NCBI RefSeq assembly: GCF_014196795.1
Contig: NZ_JACIEJ010000002.1
Coordinates: forward strand, 186,001 to 250,000
Length of the DNA: 64,000 nucleotides
Source of the DNA: Sagittula marina
Lineage (GTDB): Bacteria > Pseudomonadota > Alphaproteobacteria > Rhodobacterales > Rhodobacteraceae
Direction of reading: 5' to 3'
The first letter of the stretch is position 1; the number at the start of each line of letters is the position of its first letter. Under the pieces are notes generated by a model, which was not told the origin of the DNA, searched no databases, and worked only from the letters and a program-made list of their open reading frames with translations. Shown here piece after piece: positions 50,603 to 59,389 of the stretch. The position numbers were made by a program, and so were the translations under genes.

Positions 50603-51364
50603 TCAGCTTCTGTTGATCTGCGGTTGACCAAGTTCGGCGCGCAGCCCATCCAGCAGTTCCAGCCGCGTCTTTCCACTGTCTTCTGCAAGCCGCAGCAGAC
50701 CGAAATGCACATGCGCCATTTCCTGATAGTAGGACGTGTAGGCGTAGTTCACGGCCGCTCCGGCTGCGGCGCCCAAGACCGGCACCGTCTGCGCGGCCAG
50801 CTTCTGACCAAGAACAGTTGCAACCTTCGGCGCGACTTTGGCAATCAGCGCATTCACGCTCGCGCCACTGATGGACACCCGCGCCGCAAGAAAGCCGATG
50901 TCGGCCCCGTCTTCCTCTGACAAAGGCCCTGCCGCAGCGAACACCGCAAGGCATTCCTTCATCACGTCCGGGCTATCCGGATCGAAACCGTGCTCGGCCG
51001 CGATGGCCAGCATCGCACGCATCAAAACTGTCACCGTGACGGGCATCTCTGCCATGGCCGAGGGCAGGCCACCGATGCCCCCCGCCGCGCCCATGGCGGT
51101 CGCCATTGCCGTGCTCAGCCACCCCTTTTGATCCGGCACAATGGTGCGCGACCGATTGGCCGTCGTCAGTGCCGAGGCCAGCGCACGCTCAGCCACGACC
51201 TCCAGCCGGTCCTTTACGCTGTCTGGCAGCTTTTCCAGCAGGTTCTCTGCCTGGCCACCGACTATATTGAGCAGCTGCATCCCTACGGAATTTGCGGACT
51301 TATAACGTTTCGCAAGAGTACGAATCTCGGTTTCGACGGGAACAACTTGCACGATTTCGGTCAT
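50603..51364 (-). CDS. EcsC family protein
   Basis: The 253-residue protein matches the EcsC family (LPDSVKDRLEVVAERALASA, then MGAAGGIGGLPSAMAEMPVT, then PVLGAAAGAAVNYAYTSYYQ). These proteins have amphipathic, weakly hydrophobic segments and unknown function. AGGAGG precedes the ATG at 51364. It lies downstream of a GNAT gene on the same strand with a 44-base gap. Confidence 0.87.
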   Translation of the reverse strand: MTEIVQVVPVETEIRTLAKRYKSANSVGMQLLNIVGGQAENLLEKLPDSVKDRLEVVAERALASALTTANRSRTIVPDQKGWLSTAMATAMGAAGGIGGLPSAMAEMPVTVTVLMRAMLAIAAEHGFDPDSPDVMKECLAVFAAAGPLSEEDGADIGFLAARVSISGASVNALIAKVAPKVATVLGQKLAAQTVPVLGAAAGAAVNYAYTSYYQEMAHVHFGLLRLAEDSGKTRLELLDGLRAELGQPQINRS

Positions 51365-51408
51365 CAGAGATCCTCCTGCGGTTAAAGATGGCCTTGATCT
51401 CGGACGGT

Positions 51409-51894
51409 TCAAGCCGCGCGCGTTACCTCGCCTGCGACGTTGTCCCATGCGCCCGGCACCAGCGCCAGACCCAGAACCCGTTCCGGGTTTGTCGGCGGCG
51501 GCATTTCGACGGCCTCCAGTCGCGTAAAACCGAAGCGCTGGTAGTAGGGAGGGTCGCCAACCAGCAACACCCGCTCGAACCCCATCTCTGCCGCTGCGTG
51601 CAACGTTTCCCGCATCAGCAGCCCGCCGAGTCCCGCACCTTGGGTCACAGGGTGCACCGCGATCGGTCCCAGCAGCAGAACGCGCTGGCCATTCACGCGC
51701 ACCGGCCAATACCGGATCGCCGCCACCACCGCGCCAGAGCTGTCGCGCGCCACCCGGCACAGCGGCGCGACCGGGTCGACATCCTCGCGCAGTCGGTACG
51801 ACGACAACGCCGACCGCCCTGGCGCAAAGGCGCTGTCATAGAGCGCCTCGACCTCCCACCAATCCTCGGGTCGTTCCACCGCAGTTGTGTACAA
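51409..51894 (-). CDS. GNAT family N-acetyltransferase
   Basis: The roughly 161-residue protein has a GNAT core: LLLGPIAVHPVTQGAGLGGL with the acetyl-CoA loop, then ERVLLVGDPPYYQRFGFTRL. It resembles the YhbS-like subfamily. The start is uncertain: no ATG is well placed. TTG at 51894 has GGGGCAGGGACC just upstream, while the open frame extends to 51999 through sequence that does not look coding. Acceptor substrate unknown. Confidence 0.8.
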   Translation of the reverse strand: MYTTAVERPEDWWEVEALYDSAFAPGRSALSSYRLREDVDPVAPLCRVARDSSGAVVAAIRYWPVRVNGQRVLLLGPIAVHPVTQGAGLGGLLMRETLHAAAEMGFERVLLVGDPPYYQRFGFTRLEAVEMPPPTNPERVLGLALVPGAWDNVAGEVTRAA

Positions 51895-52031
51895 GGTCCC
51901 TGCCCCTCGTGCTGTCCCAGTGCTGTGCAGGTTCGGCGCATGTCTTTGCGTCCTTGCAAAGACAGGACGCGTGCACTTGCCCTGCAAACCGCCTATCACT
52001 CGGGAAAATCACCTGCAAACAGGAGGCTTCC

Positions 52032-52637
52032 TTGTTTTACCGCCCCGAAGACGGCCATGATCTGCCCCACAACCCGTTCAACGCCATTGTTTCGCCCCGA
52101 CCGATCGGTTGGATTTCCACGCGCGGCAGCGACGGGGCGGACAACCTCGCCCCCTATTCCTTCTTCAACGCCGTGGCCTATGTCCCGCCTCAGGTTATGT
52201 TTTCCTCCACATCGGCCAAGCCCGACCGTGGCGACACCAAGGACAGCCTCGCCCAGATTCGCGACACCGGCGTATTCTGCGTCAACATCGTCGAATACGC
52301 CGCCCGCGATGCCATGAATGCCACGTCCGCCCCCTTCCCCGCCGGCACCGATGAATTCATCGAAGCGGGCATCGAAAAGATGCAATGCGAGACAATCGAC
52401 TGCGCCCGCGTCGCGTCCGCTCCGGCAAACCTGGAATGCAAGCTGACGAAAATCGTTGAACTGCCCGGCGCCGCGAACTTTGCGGTTTTTGGCGAAGTCA
52501 CCGGCGTGCACATTCGCGACAATTGTCTTGTGGACGGGATCTTTGACGTGCTGACGTTCAATCCGCTCTCGCGCATGGGCTACCGCGACTACACCGTGGT
52601 GCGCGAGAAATTCGCTTTGAACCGCCCCGGCGAATGA
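52032..52637 (+). CDS. Flavin reductase family protein
   Basis: The 201-residue protein is of the FMN-binding split-barrel DIM6/NTAB family (NAIVSPRPIGWISTRGSDGA, then APYSFFNAVAYVPPQVMFSS, then NLECKLTKIVELPG). The TTG at 52032 is the start because AGGAGG (52021-52026) is five bases upstream and the product then begins like homologues; the longer frame from 51885 reads into the divergent promoter region. It reduces free flavin or acts as a partner of a monooxygenase; no partner is adjacent. Confidence 0.88.
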   Translation: MFYRPEDGHDLPHNPFNAIVSPRPIGWISTRGSDGADNLAPYSFFNAVAYVPPQVMFSSTSAKPDRGDTKDSLAQIRDTGVFCVNIVEYAARDAMNATSAPFPAGTDEFIEAGIEKMQCETIDCARVASAPANLECKLTKIVELPGAANFAVFGEVTGVHIRDNCLVDGIFDVLTFNPLSRMGYRDYTVVREKFALNRPGE

Positions 52638-52782
52638 TCCGCATAGGCGCCATGCAGCACTATATGGAAGATTGCATGGCGCCTCCTTTGAAGATTTGCT
52701 AAGCTTTTCGGGCATAATGGAGGCACCGATGGACCAGCACCTTTGACACCCTGACCAAATATCAGAACGCAAAGGAGGTCCT

Positions 52783-53460
52783 ATGCCGGCCCAAATCCCC
52801 CCTGCGCATGTGGCGCATCCCATCACCTTGCCTGACGGCACGCCCCATGCGGGCACCGTCTACCTGAAGACTGTCATCGATCATCCCCGAATGGACATCG
52901 GCGATTTCACCTATGCCTCGGACTTTGATCCGCCTGAAGATTGGGCCGCGCGGCTCGCCCCCTATCTCTTCCCCTTCAGCCAGGAAAAACTGACCATCGG
53001 GAAGTTCTGCCAAATCGCACATGGTGTGCGCTTCATCGGCTCATCCGCCAATCACGCCACAGATGGGCTGACCACCTTTCCGTTTACCGTGTTCGATCCG
53101 GACACAATGATCGGCTATCAGCCCGACACCCGGGACACGGTTATCGGCAACGACGTCTGGCTGGGGTATGGTGCCACCGTCCTGCCCGGGGCGCGCATCG
53201 GCAATGGCGTCATTGTTGGCGCCGGTGCCGTGGTGCGCGGCACAGTGCCCGACTACGCCATCGTGACGGGCAACCCCGCGCAGGTGCACCGCATGCGCTT
53301 TTCGGACGAGGATATCGCAAGCCTCAACGCGCTTGCATGGTGGGATTGGCAGCCACAGGCCATCGCCGCGGCCCGCCCCCTGCTAGAGGCCGGGGATGTG
53401 TCTGCCCTCAGCCGTCATGCACAGAAACACGCCGCGACTGTGTCGAGCTCCCCGAGCTGA
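52783..53460 (+). CDS. CatB-related O-acetyltransferase
   Basis: The 225-residue protein is a left-handed beta-helix acyltransferase of the xenobiotic acetyltransferase type. It has hexapeptide repeats (TVIGNDVWLGYGATVLPGAR, then IGNGVIVGAGAVVRGTVPDY), the catalytic-site SSANHATDG and a CatB-like N-terminus (IGKFCQIAHGVRFIG). Acetylation of chloramphenicol is possible but many relatives act on other hydroxyl compounds. A near-perfect AAAGGAGG precedes the ATG. Confidence 0.9.
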   Translation: MPAQIPPAHVAHPITLPDGTPHAGTVYLKTVIDHPRMDIGDFTYASDFDPPEDWAARLAPYLFPFSQEKLTIGKFCQIAHGVRFIGSSANHATDGLTTFPFTVFDPDTMIGYQPDTRDTVIGNDVWLGYGATVLPGARIGNGVIVGAGAVVRGTVPDYAIVTGNPAQVHRMRFSDEDIASLNALAWWDWQPQAIAAARPLLEAGDVSALSRHAQKHAATVSSSPS

Positions 53461-53484
53461 CGCCCGCCGAAGCGCAGTTATGAG

Positions 53485-53513
53485 AAGGGCGGCCCATTGG
53501 ACCGCCCTTTTTG
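53485..53513 (+). terminator. Intrinsic terminator after the CatB-like gene
   Basis: AAGGGCGG and CCGCCCTT form an 8-base-pair stem with a CCCATTGGA loop, followed by TTTGC on the plus strand. Confidence 0.8.
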
Positions 53514-53532
53514 CATTCATGTCCAACGCGCC

Positions 53533-55161
53533 TCAATGATCTCCAAGGATCCCTGTGCGCACATTGTAATCCACCGCCAACGCATAGTTCGGGTCATCCT
53601 CGGAATCCACCATCAGGTGGCCCGCCTTGGACAGCAACTTATGGCAATCACGCGACAGGTGGCGCAGCTGGATTTGCTTGCCGACGGCCTCATACTTGGC
53701 TGCGACCGCCTCGATTGCCTGTAAAGCGGACTGGTCCACCACGCGGCTGTCAGCGAAGTCCACGACCACCAGCGACGGATCACCGGGCACGTCAAACATT
53801 TCCGCAAACCCTTCGGAGGAGCCAAAGAACAGCGGCCCCTGCACCTGATACACCTTGGCACCTTCGGGCGTGATATAGGTCTTGGAGTGAATGCGCCGGG
53901 CGTTGTTCCACGCATAGGCCAGCGCGGACACGATCACACCGACCACAACCGCCACGGCGAGGTCTTCGTACACTGTCACCACGGTCACGAGGATAATGAC
54001 GAACGCGTCCGTCAACGGCACCTTGAACAGGATCCGCAGGGAGTTCCACGCGAATGTCCCGATCACCACCATGAACATGACACCGACCAGCGCGGCAAGC
54101 GGGATCAGCTCAATCAAGGGCGATGCGATCAGAATGAAGCTCAACAAAAACAACGCCGCGGCAATGCCTGCGATCCGCGTACGGCCGCCGGATTTCACGT
54201 TGATCATCGACTGACCGATCATGGCGCAGCCGCCCATGCCGCCAAAGAACCCGGTAAGAACGTTCGCCGCGCCCTGCGCCATGCACTCCTGCGAGGCACC
54301 TCCACGCTGGCCGGTCATCTCGCCCACAAGGTTTAGCGTCAGCAGCGATTCAATCAGGCCAATCGCCGCCAGGATGACCGCATATGGCAGGATGATCTGC
54401 AACGTCTCCAGGGTGAGCGGCACCGAAGGAATGTGGAACGGAGGAAACCCGCCCTCGATGGACGACAGATCACCCACGCGCGGCGTATCAAGGCCAAAGA
54501 GGATCACCACACCGGCCGTGATCGCGATACCGGCCAACGGCGCAGGCACGATTTTCGTCAGGCGCGGCAGCAACCAGACGACAGCCATCGTCAAGGCAAC
54601 CAGCCCCAGCATGACCACCATCGGCAGCCCGGACAGCCATTCGCCCCCCGACGCGCCGTGGCCAGAAACCTCCGCCGTGCCGGGCACCTTGAACTGCGAC
54701 ATTTGCGCAAGAAAGATCACGATGGCCAGGCCGTTGACAAAGCCCAGCATGACCGGGTGCGGCACCAGCCGGATGAACTTCCCCCAGTGCAACGCGCCGG
54801 CGATCAATTGCAAAACGCCCATCAGCACAACAGTGGCAAACAGATACTCGACCCCATGTTCCGCCACCAGCGCCACCATGACCACCGCCAACGCGCCCGT
54901 TGCGCCAGAAATCATGCCCGGGCGCCCGCCAAAGATCGCTGTCACGAGCCCGACCATAAACGCGGCGTAGAGCCCGACCAGAGGGTGCACGCCGGCAACA
55001 AAGGCAAAAGCGACCGCTTCAGGGACAAGCGCCAATGCAACGGTCAGTCCGGAGAGAACGTCAGTTTTGACTTGCCCCGGTGTCAGCGCAGTGGTGGGAG
55101 AGACCCTCAGATCGGGCATCGTAATGCTGTCGGCGTATCGCGCCAATAGGGCCTTGGCCAT
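53533..55161 (-). CDS. SulP family inorganic anion transporter
   Basis: The 542-residue protein has about 12 hydrophobic segments with SulP family signatures (GLTVALALVPEAVAFAFVAG, then FGGRPGMISGATGALAVVMV, then GGMGGCAMIGQSMINVKSGG). A C-terminal STAS domain follows (VVVDFADSRVVDQSALQAIE). Candidate substrates are sulfate or bicarbonate. AGGATACC precedes the ATG. It converges on the CatB gene and is divergent from mtnP. Confidence 0.92.
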   Translation of the reverse strand: MAKALLARYADSITMPDLRVSPTTALTPGQVKTDVLSGLTVALALVPEAVAFAFVAGVHPLVGLYAAFMVGLVTAIFGGRPGMISGATGALAVVMVALVAEHGVEYLFATVVLMGVLQLIAGALHWGKFIRLVPHPVMLGFVNGLAIVIFLAQMSQFKVPGTAEVSGHGASGGEWLSGLPMVVMLGLVALTMAVVWLLPRLTKIVPAPLAGIAITAGVVILFGLDTPRVGDLSSIEGGFPPFHIPSVPLTLETLQIILPYAVILAAIGLIESLLTLNLVGEMTGQRGGASQECMAQGAANVLTGFFGGMGGCAMIGQSMINVKSGGRTRIAGIAAALFLLSFILIASPLIELIPLAALVGVMFMVVIGTFAWNSLRILFKVPLTDAFVIILVTVVTVYEDLAVAVVVGVIVSALAYAWNNARRIHSKTYITPEGAKVYQVQGPLFFGSSEGFAEMFDVPGDPSLVVVDFADSRVVDQSALQAIEAVAAKYEAVGKQIQLRHLSRDCHKLLSKAGHLMVDSEDDPNYALAVDYNVRTGILGDH

Positions 55162-55350
55162 GTGGTATCCTGTTCATCATATCGCGGAGGTTTGGCCTGC
55201 CTCTACTGCACTGCAGCGCAAAATGCCACCCGTTAGCGCGAAACCGCCCGTTCCAAGACCTTATGAGGCCCATGGATGTGACAGCGCCCGCCTTGCACCC
55301 CTGAAAGGCCCATGGCTTAGTGGGCTCAACACTCTGCGAGGGAAACAGGT

Positions 55351-56220
55351 ATGACCGACACCATGATCGCCGTCATTGGCGGCTCCGGCATTTATGACAT
55401 CGACGGGCTGGAGGGCGCGACCTGGCAAGCGGTTGAAACCCCTTGGGGAACCCCCTCGGACGAGGTCCTGACCGGCCGCCTCGACGGGGTCAAGATGGCC
55501 TTCCTCCCGCGTCATGGGCGCGGTCATTACCATTCGCCGACGACTGTCCCCTATCGCGCCAACATCGACGCCCTGAAACGGCTGGGCGTGACCGATGTGA
55601 TTTCGGTTTCCGCCTGCGGGTCATTCCGCGAAGAGATGGCTCCCGGTCACTTCGTGGTGGTGGACGACTTCATCGACCGCACCTTTGCCCGCGAAAAGTC
55701 GTTCTTCGGCGAGGGGTTGGTGGCGCATGTCTCCGTTGCACACCCGACCTGCCCGCGGTTGGGCGACGCCTGTTTCACAGCCGCCAAAGACGCTGGAATC
55801 ACGGTCCACAAAGGCGGCACCTACCTCGCGATGGAGGGGCCACAGTTCTCCTCCACTGCGGAATCCAGGATGTACCGCAGCTGGGGCTGTGATGTGATCG
55901 GCATGACCAACATGCCGGAGGCCAAGCTCGCCCGCGAGGCGGAGCTCTGTTATGCGTCCATTGCTATGGTCACGGACTACGACAGCTGGCATCCGGATCA
56001 CGGCGCCGTCGACATCAACGAGATCATCAAGGTGCTCACCGGCAATGCCGACAAGGGCCGCGAGATGATCCGCCGCCTGCCGGCGCTGCTCGGGTCTGAT
56101 CGCGCGCCCTGCCCGCATCACTGCGACCGGGCGCTGGAATACGCGCTGATGACCGCGCCCGACAAACGCGACCCCGCCCTGCTGGCCAAGCTTGACGCCG
56201 TGGCCGGCCGCGTCCTCTGA
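55351..56220 (+). CDS. mtnP: S-methyl-5'-thioadenosine phosphorylase
   Basis: The 289-residue nucleoside phosphorylase splits methylthioadenosine into adenine and methylthioribose-1-phosphate. Motifs are AVIGGSGIYDIDGLEGATWQ, LPRHGRGHYHSPTTVPYRAN, FIDRTFAREKSFFGEG and ATEGPQ-type AMEGPQFSSTAESRMYRSWG. GAGGGAAACAGGT precedes the ATG. It is followed closely by the DUF2927 and LysE genes on the same strand. Confidence 0.94.
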   Translation: MTDTMIAVIGGSGIYDIDGLEGATWQAVETPWGTPSDEVLTGRLDGVKMAFLPRHGRGHYHSPTTVPYRANIDALKRLGVTDVISVSACGSFREEMAPGHFVVVDDFIDRTFAREKSFFGEGLVAHVSVAHPTCPRLGDACFTAAKDAGITVHKGGTYLAMEGPQFSSTAESRMYRSWGCDVIGMTNMPEAKLAREAELCYASIAMVTDYDSWHPDHGAVDINEIIKVLTGNADKGREMIRRLPALLGSDRAPCPHHCDRALEYALMTAPDKRDPALLAKLDAVAGRVL

Positions 56221-56247
56221 CGCGCCCGCAAAACGCGTCCTCTGACG
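56209..56247 (+). repeat. 14-base direct repeat spanning the mtnP stop codon
   Basis: CGCGTCCTCTGACG occurs at 56209-56222, across the mtnP stop codon, and again at 56234-56247 in the short gap before the DUF2927 gene. The second copy provides part of that gene's upstream sequence (TGACGGAG). It looks like a small local duplication. Confidence 0.9.
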
Positions 56248-56255
56248 GAGACACC

Positions 56256-56939
56256 ATGCCAAACCGCCGCGCAGCGTTCCTGCTTGCCACACTTGCCAGC
56301 CTTCCGCTTAGCGCGGCGAGCGGCGCGCAGGACTTTGTGGAAAGCAGCGGCATACTGTCTGATGATGACTTTTATCGGCTGGTTGCCTGCGCTGCCCCGC
56401 CCGGTGCGCCTTGCGCTCGCCCTTTGCTGCATTGGCCAACCGTACAGCCCGTGACGGTGCGCATCCTCTCCATGGACCGCGCCTTCCTGGGCGGAAAACG
56501 CAAACGTGCGCAGGCTGCCCTCGTGAGGGCCATTCAGTATATCAACAACGCCAAAGCTGGGATTCGTGTCACGCAAACCACCAGTGCGCAAGCGGATGTA
56601 AACATCCATTTCATCGACACTGATGGCAATTCTCCCCTGAAAAACAGCGGGATAGACGGGGCAGATGGCCTGACCGTCACAGGTGCGCGTGTTATCGTCT
56701 GGTCGCGAACCGACACCCACAAGATTCAGCGTGCCACGATCCTTTTCGGCACGCGCCTGCACATCCGCCACTATGAATCCGCCATGCTCGAAGAACTGAC
56801 CCAGGCGCTGGGACTGCTGACCGATATCCGTAATCCGGTGTACGAAGGGGTGTCCATCTTCAGCCAGGACAGCAACGACACAAAACAATTCTCGGACCAG
56901 GACCGCATGGCCCTGCGCCGCCACTATCCCACGGAGTGA
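56256..56939 (+). CDS. DUF2927 domain exported protein
   Basis: The 227-residue protein has a signal peptide (FLLATLASLPLSAASGA) and a DUF2927 domain, with the metalloprotease-like segment YESAMLEELTQALGLLTDIR near the C-terminus. DUF2927 proteins are thought to be zincin-related, but the usual HExxH is here LEELTQALGL, so zinc catalysis is doubtful. CGGAG precedes the ATG. It sits 35 bases after mtnP and four bases before the LysE gene. Confidence 0.85.
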   Translation: MPNRRAAFLLATLASLPLSAASGAQDFVESSGILSDDDFYRLVACAAPPGAPCARPLLHWPTVQPVTVRILSMDRAFLGGKRKRAQAALVRAIQYINNAKAGIRVTQTTSAQADVNIHFIDTDGNSPLKNSGIDGADGLTVTGARVIVWSRTDTHKIQRATILFGTRLHIRHYESAMLEELTQALGLLTDIRNPVYEGVSIFSQDSNDTKQFSDQDRMALRRHYPTE

Positions 56940-56943
56940 CCTC

Positions 56944-57570
56944 ATGGACCTGACCACTTGGCTGACCTTTGTTGCCGCCTCTGGTGCGTTGCTGCTGATC
57001 CCCGGCCCCACGGTTTTGCTGGTGCTGTCCTATGCGCTTTCTCAAGGGCGGTCTGTTGCGCTGGCCTCCGCCCTCGGTGTGGCGACGGGCGACTTGTTGG
57101 CCATGAGCCTGTCGCTCGCCGGACTGGGGGCACTGGTGGCAACATCCGCCGCATTGTTCACCCTGCTGAAATGGATCGGCGCGATCTATCTGATCTGGCT
57201 GGGAATAAAGCTCATCCGCACCGCGCCGGCGGCTGGGCTACACCTGCCAGACAGCGTCCGCGTGTCCGCAAACGGGGTCTATTGGCATAACGCCGCCGTG
57301 ACCGCGCTCAACCCCAAAAGCATCGCCTTCTTTATCGCCTTCGTGCCTCAGTTTGTTGACCCTCAGGCGGCGCTTCTGCCTCAGTTTGCGATCCTCGTGG
57401 GCACCTTCGTCAGCCTCGCCGCACTGAACGCCCTCGCCTATGCGCTCGCGGCGGACCGTCTGCGTCGCTGGATCTCCCGTCCTTCGGCGCTGACATGGAT
57501 CACACGGGCTGGTGGTGCAACGCTCATCGGCATGGGCGTCTTGACCGCCAGTCTGCGCCGCGCGACATAG
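56944..57570 (+). CDS. LysE family amino-acid exporter
   Basis: The 208-residue membrane protein has about six hydrophobic segments and the RhtB/LysE pattern (LLIPGPTVLLVLSYALSQGR near residue 18, then WIGAIYLIWLGIKLIRTA, then NPKSIAFFIAFVPQFVDP). Family members export amino acids or homoserine lactones. It starts four bases after the DUF2927 stop with GGAG just upstream; substrate unknown. Confidence 0.9.
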   Translation: MDLTTWLTFVAASGALLLIPGPTVLLVLSYALSQGRSVALASALGVATGDLLAMSLSLAGLGALVATSAALFTLLKWIGAIYLIWLGIKLIRTAPAAGLHLPDSVRVSANGVYWHNAAVTALNPKSIAFFIAFVPQFVDPQAALLPQFAILVGTFVSLAALNALAYALAADRLRRWISRPSALTWITRAGGATLIGMGVLTASLRRAT

Positions 57571-57744
57571 GCACCTGAGCTTTATTCTCCTTCAGGAAAT
57601 GACGGTTGAACCGCCACACCTCCCGCGACGCTGAGGTGTCCCTATCCTTGCCCGGCGCTTCCGTTGCGCCCATCCGCTATTACAAACGATATCGTAACCA
57701 GCGCGAAGATGGCCTAGGGATATGCCCCCCCCTAATGACCCGGA

Positions 57745-57778
57745 AAACGCAAACGGCGCGCCCATTCAGAGCGCGCCG
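57745..57778 (-). terminator. Hairpin after the dicarboxylate symporter gene
   Basis: CGGCGCGC and GCGCGCCG (57754-57761 with 57771-57778) form a GC-rich stem. On the minus strand it is followed by TTTGCGTTTT. It lies just beyond the stop at 57800. Confidence 0.6.
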
Positions 57779-57799
57779 CCATCGTTTCACGTATCGGAC

Positions 57800-59158
57800 T
57801 TATTCAGCGGGGCGATGTGCAGCTTGCGCCAGCATGGCCTCTTCCGCCGGCTCGATATGCAGATCGTCGTTCGCCACCACGCCGGCATTGGGATCATTAA
57901 AGACGTTCATATCCACCTGCCCTTCCGACTTCGCCACAATGGTTGAAACAACCGCGTCGCCAGTGATGTTCACCACTGTGCGGATCATGTCCATCAAACG
58001 ATCGACGCCAAGGATCAGCGCGATGCCTTCGATCGGCAGACCAACCTGTCCCAGCACCATGGTCAGCATGACCAGTCCGACGCCCGGCACACCGGCCGTT
58101 CCGATGGAGGCCAGCACCGCCATCGCGATAACCGTCAGGTATCCGGTTATGCCCAGATCAATGCCATAGACGTTCGCCAGGAAAACAGTCGCCACGCCTT
58201 GCATGATCGCCGTGCCATCCATGTTGATCGTCGCACCAAACGGCACGGTGAAGGACGCCACCGAGTTCTTTACCCCGATCCGTTCTGTCACGCAGCGCAA
58301 TGTAACCGGGATCGTTGCGTTCGACGATGCGGTGGAGAAGGCGAAAATCTGTGCCGGGCGAAGCTTTTTCATGAAAGTGAAGGGGTTGAGACCCGATAAC
58401 ACTTTCAGGAAAAGCATAAGCGTCCCGAACATGTGCAGCAGCAACGCCCCCACCAGCACAAGAACATAGGTCAGAACCGGCAGGAACAGCCCAAGCCCCT
58501 GCTCGGTAAAGGTCTTTGCGATCAAGCAGAAGACGCCATAGGGCGCGAACGCCATCACGATCTGCACGATCTTCATCATGACTTCGTTCATGTATTCGCA
58601 GGCTTCCACAAACGGGGTGGATCGCGCCCCCAGCATCAACACCGCGACGCCCAGAATAATGGTGTAAAATATGATCTGAAGCATCTCGCCGGAGGCGTAA
58701 GCCGCGACAGGGTTGCGTGGGACAATGCTTGCGAAGGTGTCCCAGACGGAGGGCGCCTCCTTTGCCGCGACGCCCGCCAGATCCGCGCCTTCGATCTGAA
58801 AGCCCTCTCCCGGCCCGACCACCAGCGCGATCAGGATCGCGACAGCGATGGCCGTCGCCGTGGTGGCGAGGTACAACGCAAAGCTCTTGCCCCCGACCCG
58901 CCCGAGAATACGAATATCGCCGATGCCTGCGACCCCACAAATCAGCGAGAAAAACACCAGCGGCACCACCAGCATCTGCAATGCGTTCACGAACATGCGC
59001 CCGATCATGTAGAACAGACCGCCTACGATGTGCGTGTTGATGAACTCATTTCCGATGGTGTTGAACAAAACACCCACCACGAGGCCCGCGCCCATGGCAA
59101 TCATGATTTTTGTCGTTAACGACATCTTGCCGTCGCTCTGTGTCTGAGTGGCGCCCAT
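57800..59158 (-). CDS. Dicarboxylate/amino acid:cation symporter (DAACS family)
   Basis: The 452-residue transporter has the family motifs FSTASSNATIPVTL (serine-rich loop), PFGATINMDGTAIMQGVATV and VDRLMDMIRTVVNITGDAVV. These match the GltP/DctA group that co-transports glutamate or C4-dicarboxylates with H+ or Na+. AAGGAG eight bases before the first ATG supports 59158 as the start. The C-terminal tail is Ala/Glu-rich. Confidence 0.93.
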   Translation of the reverse strand: MGATQTQSDGKMSLTTKIMIAMGAGLVVGVLFNTIGNEFINTHIVGGLFYMIGRMFVNALQMLVVPLVFFSLICGVAGIGDIRILGRVGGKSFALYLATTATAIAVAILIALVVGPGEGFQIEGADLAGVAAKEAPSVWDTFASIVPRNPVAAYASGEMLQIIFYTIILGVAVLMLGARSTPFVEACEYMNEVMMKIVQIVMAFAPYGVFCLIAKTFTEQGLGLFLPVLTYVLVLVGALLLHMFGTLMLFLKVLSGLNPFTFMKKLRPAQIFAFSTASSNATIPVTLRCVTERIGVKNSVASFTVPFGATINMDGTAIMQGVATVFLANVYGIDLGITGYLTVIAMAVLASIGTAGVPGVGLVMLTMVLGQVGLPIEGIALILGVDRLMDMIRTVVNITGDAVVSTIVAKSEGQVDMNVFNDPNAGVVANDDLHIEPAEEAMLAQAAHRPAE

Positions 59159-59389
59159 GACGGTGTCTCCTTCTGTCAGGCCCCTATGTTGCGTTGCACC
59201 GGTAATGTCCCGCCATTGGCAACATCAGCAGGGCCGCCCGAAAAACGCGAATACAACGAAGTCTGCACAATCAAGAGGCGGAAACCAAAGCTTTTCGTAA
59301 ACCTCCGCAGAGCTGCTCACGAAAAAAGCGCCGAGGTTTCCCTCGACGCCTGTCTCAATCGATGCGGCGGGACAGCGCCCGCCGTGTGT

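Noticed and set aside
55206-55216. CTGC-ACT-GCAG before the SulP gene as another PhaR site
   Set aside because: The arms are only four bases on each side. About two such matches are expected by chance in 64 kb, and no PHA-related gene is adjacent.
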